From: Bacillota bacterium
GTDB lineage: Bacteria > Bacillota > Clostridia > DSM-8532
Direction: 5' to 3'
NCBI GenBank assembly: GCA_023410885.1
Contig: JAEYPI010000198.1
Span: forward strand, 1 to 26,000
DNA: 26,000 nucleotides
Shown one piece after another: positions 24,281 through 26,000 of the stretch. Under the pieces are notes generated by a model. The model searched no databases, had not been told where the DNA came from, and worked only from the letters and a program-made list of their open reading frames with translations. A program made the translations under genes and the position numbers. Position 1 is the first letter of the stretch. Every line of letters begins with the position of its first letter.

Positions 24281-25207
24281 TTAAAGCAAGTTGTTGATAC
24301 CGTAGTAGACCATCAACGGAATGGTTAAAATGGATAAAAGCGTTGAAATGGTCACACACTTGGAAGCGAATACAGTGTCCTTATCAAACATTTCCGCAAA
24401 CATGGTTGTAGAGGTCGCTGCGGGCATGGCAACGGCTGTGGTTAAAACAGCGCCAAGCAGAGTCGGCATACCTGTAAGACGAACTACAACAATAGCAATA
24501 AGTGGTATGAGAACAAGACGTACTCCCGAAGCCATATAGACACGCCAATCATTGAAGACTGTCGCAAGCTTCACCGTACTGATGACACCCCCGATAATCA
24601 GCATGGAGATGGGCATGGTCATATCCCCCACTGCCTTTACCGCTCCTTGGATGAAGCTGGGCATACGAATACCAAAAAGGAAAATGATCAAACCGATATA
24701 AACGGCGATTAGAGAGGGGTTGAGCAGCACCTTTTTGGCTATCTCGACCTTGGTTCTCTTACCGCCAAACAAAATAAAGCCATAGCTCCACAAAAAAATG
24801 TAAAACACGACGGTATAGAAAGAACCATAAAAGACACCCTCATCGCCAAACAAAGCATTGAGGAGCGGAAGCCCCATATAGCCGCAATTGGAAAAGACGG
24901 CAGTAAAAATGAGTACCGGTTTTATTTTCTCATCAAAGCTTTTATAAATCAGTCGTGACAATAAGATGGTTATCACATACGCGCCTGCTCCTACGCCTAA
25001 TATCCATAGGATGTTGACAAGCCGTTCTCGAGAAAACGCTATAAAGAACGCATTTAAAACCATCATCGGGGAGGTTATGTAAAGGAGTACTTCAGAAAGC
25101 TTCTTAGTACCATCCGCATTCAATATATTAAATTTGCCTGCCGCATAGCCAATAACAAGAATAACAAAAAGAACCAGGACTTGATTAAGTACAATAGAAA
25201 ATTCCAC
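24281..25207 (-). CDS. Auxin efflux carrier (AEC) family transporter
   Basis: A 308-aa membrane protein with about ten hydrophobic helices and the AEC family (Mem_trans) pattern: N-terminal LFVILVIGYAAGKFNIL, then SNCGYMGLPLLNALFGDEGV and a C-terminal TAVAMPAATSTTMFAE. The start is GTG 25207, with AGGAGG 8 nt upstream. Bacterial members transport dicarboxylates such as malate or malonate, and this may also be the case here, but the substrate is inferred only from the family. It lies alone between metF and the hydrogenase gene. Confidence 0.9.
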   Translation of the reverse strand: MEFSIVLNQVLVLFVILVIGYAAGKFNILNADGTKKLSEVLLYITSPMMVLNAFFIAFSRERLVNILWILGVGAGAYVITILLSRLIYKSFDEKIKPVLIFTAVFSNCGYMGLPLLNALFGDEGVFYGSFYTVVFYIFLWSYGFILFGGKRTKVEIAKKVLLNPSLIAVYIGLIIFLFGIRMPSFIQGAVKAVGDMTMPISMLIIGGVISTVKLATVFNDWRVYMASGVRLVLIPLIAIVVVRLTGMPTLLGAVLTTAVAMPAATSTTMFAEMFDKDTVFASKCVTISTLLSILTIPLMVYYGINNLL

Positions 25208-25326
25208 TCTAGCGACCTCCTGAGGTTTGGGGCTCTCCTCATTTTATTGTCAGAAACCGCATCTTTACCACTTTTAGCAGTAAGAAGCATACCAATAATT
25301 TTATCGTATTAGCGCGACATAAACAA

Positions 25327-25352
25327 GCCACCCTGAATATTTTCAGGGTGGC
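25327..25352 (-). terminator. Terminator after the hydrogenase gene
   Basis: GCCACCCTGAA (25327-25337) and TTCAGGGTGGC (25342-25352) form an 11-bp perfect stem with a 4-nt loop. On the minus strand it is followed by TTGTTT, 21 bp after the hydA stop codon. Confidence 0.8.
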
Positions 25353-25373
25353 ATATAAAATACCGACTCATTT

Positions 25374-26000
25374 TTAGTTGTTTTCTGGATAATTTTCACG
25401 ACTGACATAGTGTGTGTGCAGGAGCTTATGGGATTTATGTCCGCCAGGTGTCTCGAAGTACTCTTCGTACATCTTGAGCACCTTAGGATTGTGATGGGAC
25501 CTTCTCAAGGTAAGCGCTTCATCCTCCTGGTAGAGGGCTTTTGCCCTTTCTGCACGAAGATCAATTTCATTTCTGACCGACGCAGGCTGTATGGGCTGTC
25601 CGCCACCATTAACACATCCGCCGGGGCAGGCCATGATCTCGATAAACTGATAATCAGCCTCACCAGCCTTAATCTTATCAAGAACCTTTCTGGCATTTCC
25701 GAGGCCATGAACAACAGCTGCCTTGATTTTGACGCCGGCAACCTCTACCTCAGCTTCCTTAACCGCATCGACGCCGCGAACAACCTTTATGTCCACATTA
25801 TCATCGTCTTTCCCGGTCAACAGGTAGGGAACGCTTCGAAGAGCAGCTTCCATAACGCCGCCGGTAGCACCAAAGATAACACCGGCACCCGTTGCCTCAC
25901 CCATGGGGTCATCAAACTGTTCATCGGAGAGATGTTTAAAGTCAATACCTGCCTCCTTAATCATCTCGGCAAGCTCACGGGTAGTAAGAACCTCGTCAAT
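25374..26000 (-). CDS. hydA: [FeFe] hydrogenase catalytic subunit, C-terminal part (5'-partial at window edge)
   Basis: The frame is open to base 26000 (IDEVLTTRELAE..), so the N-terminal iron-sulfur domains and first half of the H-cluster domain lie outside. The visible part has DDPMGEATGAGVIFGATGGVMEAALR and the L3 motif M-A-C-P-G-G-C-V-N-G-G-G-Q-P, whose two Cys bind the [4Fe-4S] and bridge to the diiron site, followed by the small-subunit-like tail ending in SHKLLHTHYVSRE. It reversibly makes H2 during fermentation. The tail after the small subunit is the kind found in NADH-dependent or electron-bifurcating hydrogenases, so hydB/hydC-type genes upstream are likely but unseen. Only the 3' end is visible; a terminator follows. 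Confidence 0.93.
   Translation of the reverse strand: MDEVLTTRELAEMIKEAGIDFKHLSDEQFDDPMGEATGAGVIFGATGGVMEAALRSVPYLLTGKDDDNVDIKVVRGVDAVKEAEVEVAGVKIKAAVVHGLGNARKVLDKIKAGEADYQFIEIMACPGGCVNGGGQPIQPASVRNEIDLRAERAKALYQEDEALTLRRSHHNPKVLKMYEEYFETPGGHKSHKLLHTHYVSRENYPENN

Overview
The window reads as a chromosomal segment of an anaerobic, Gram-positive bacterium of the class Clostridia. Pointers are the MurT/GatD peptidoglycan-amidation pair, a single RNase J, a class A (not Bacillus-type class B) RNase P RNA, a PolA whose proofreading motif is degenerate, strong GGAGG ribosome sites, frequent GTG/TTG codons near starts, and the C-terminal half of an [FeFe] hydrogenase at the right edge. Family and genus cannot be fixed from sequence alone. 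No rRNA, tRNA, CRISPR array, transposase or phage gene was seen; most of the content is ordinary core chromosome.

Layout. 1-4060: a partial exported polysaccharide-deacetylase-like protein, the RNase P RNA gene (minus), a short ComEA-like DNA-binding protein (minus) and a D,D-carboxypeptidase (plus). 4097-6110: RNase J (minus), preceded by about 250 bp of probable structured RNA with a pseudoknot and several strong hairpins. 6262-7600: a palindrome and the CCA-adding enzyme (plus). 7690-8790: class II fructose-bisphosphate aldolase with its own promoter and terminator (minus). 8810-12585: a minus-strand run polA - coaE - small unknown gene. 12620-15195: the murT-gatD operon (plus). 15200-19075: a two-domain chromate-type transporter (minus) and a chemotaxis receptor (plus). 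19091-22026: asnS, a DUF2007-like membrane protein and an HD-domain hydrolase (all minus), separated by a pair of palindromic repeats and by a perfect Fur-type operator. 22445-26000: an ECF-type vitamin/metabolite uptake S component (plus), MetF, an auxin-efflux-carrier-family permease, and the 3' part of hydA (all minus).

Functional themes: RNA processing (RNase P, RNase J, Cca, AsnS), cell wall (D,D-carboxypeptidase, MurT/GatD, a carbohydrate deacetylase-like protein), DNA replication/repair and uptake (PolA, ComEA), cofactor and one-carbon metabolism (CoaE, MetF) and fermentative energy metabolism (Fba, hydrogenase). Convergent gene pairs are mostly separated by clear, often bidirectional, rho-independent terminators.

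The best candidates for something not yet described are the pseudoknotted RNA upstream of RNase J (5855-6107), the two tandem 60-115 bp palindromes upstream of asnS (20550-20727), and the orphan Fur box at 21387-21401, which does not sit over an obvious promoter of an annotated gene.
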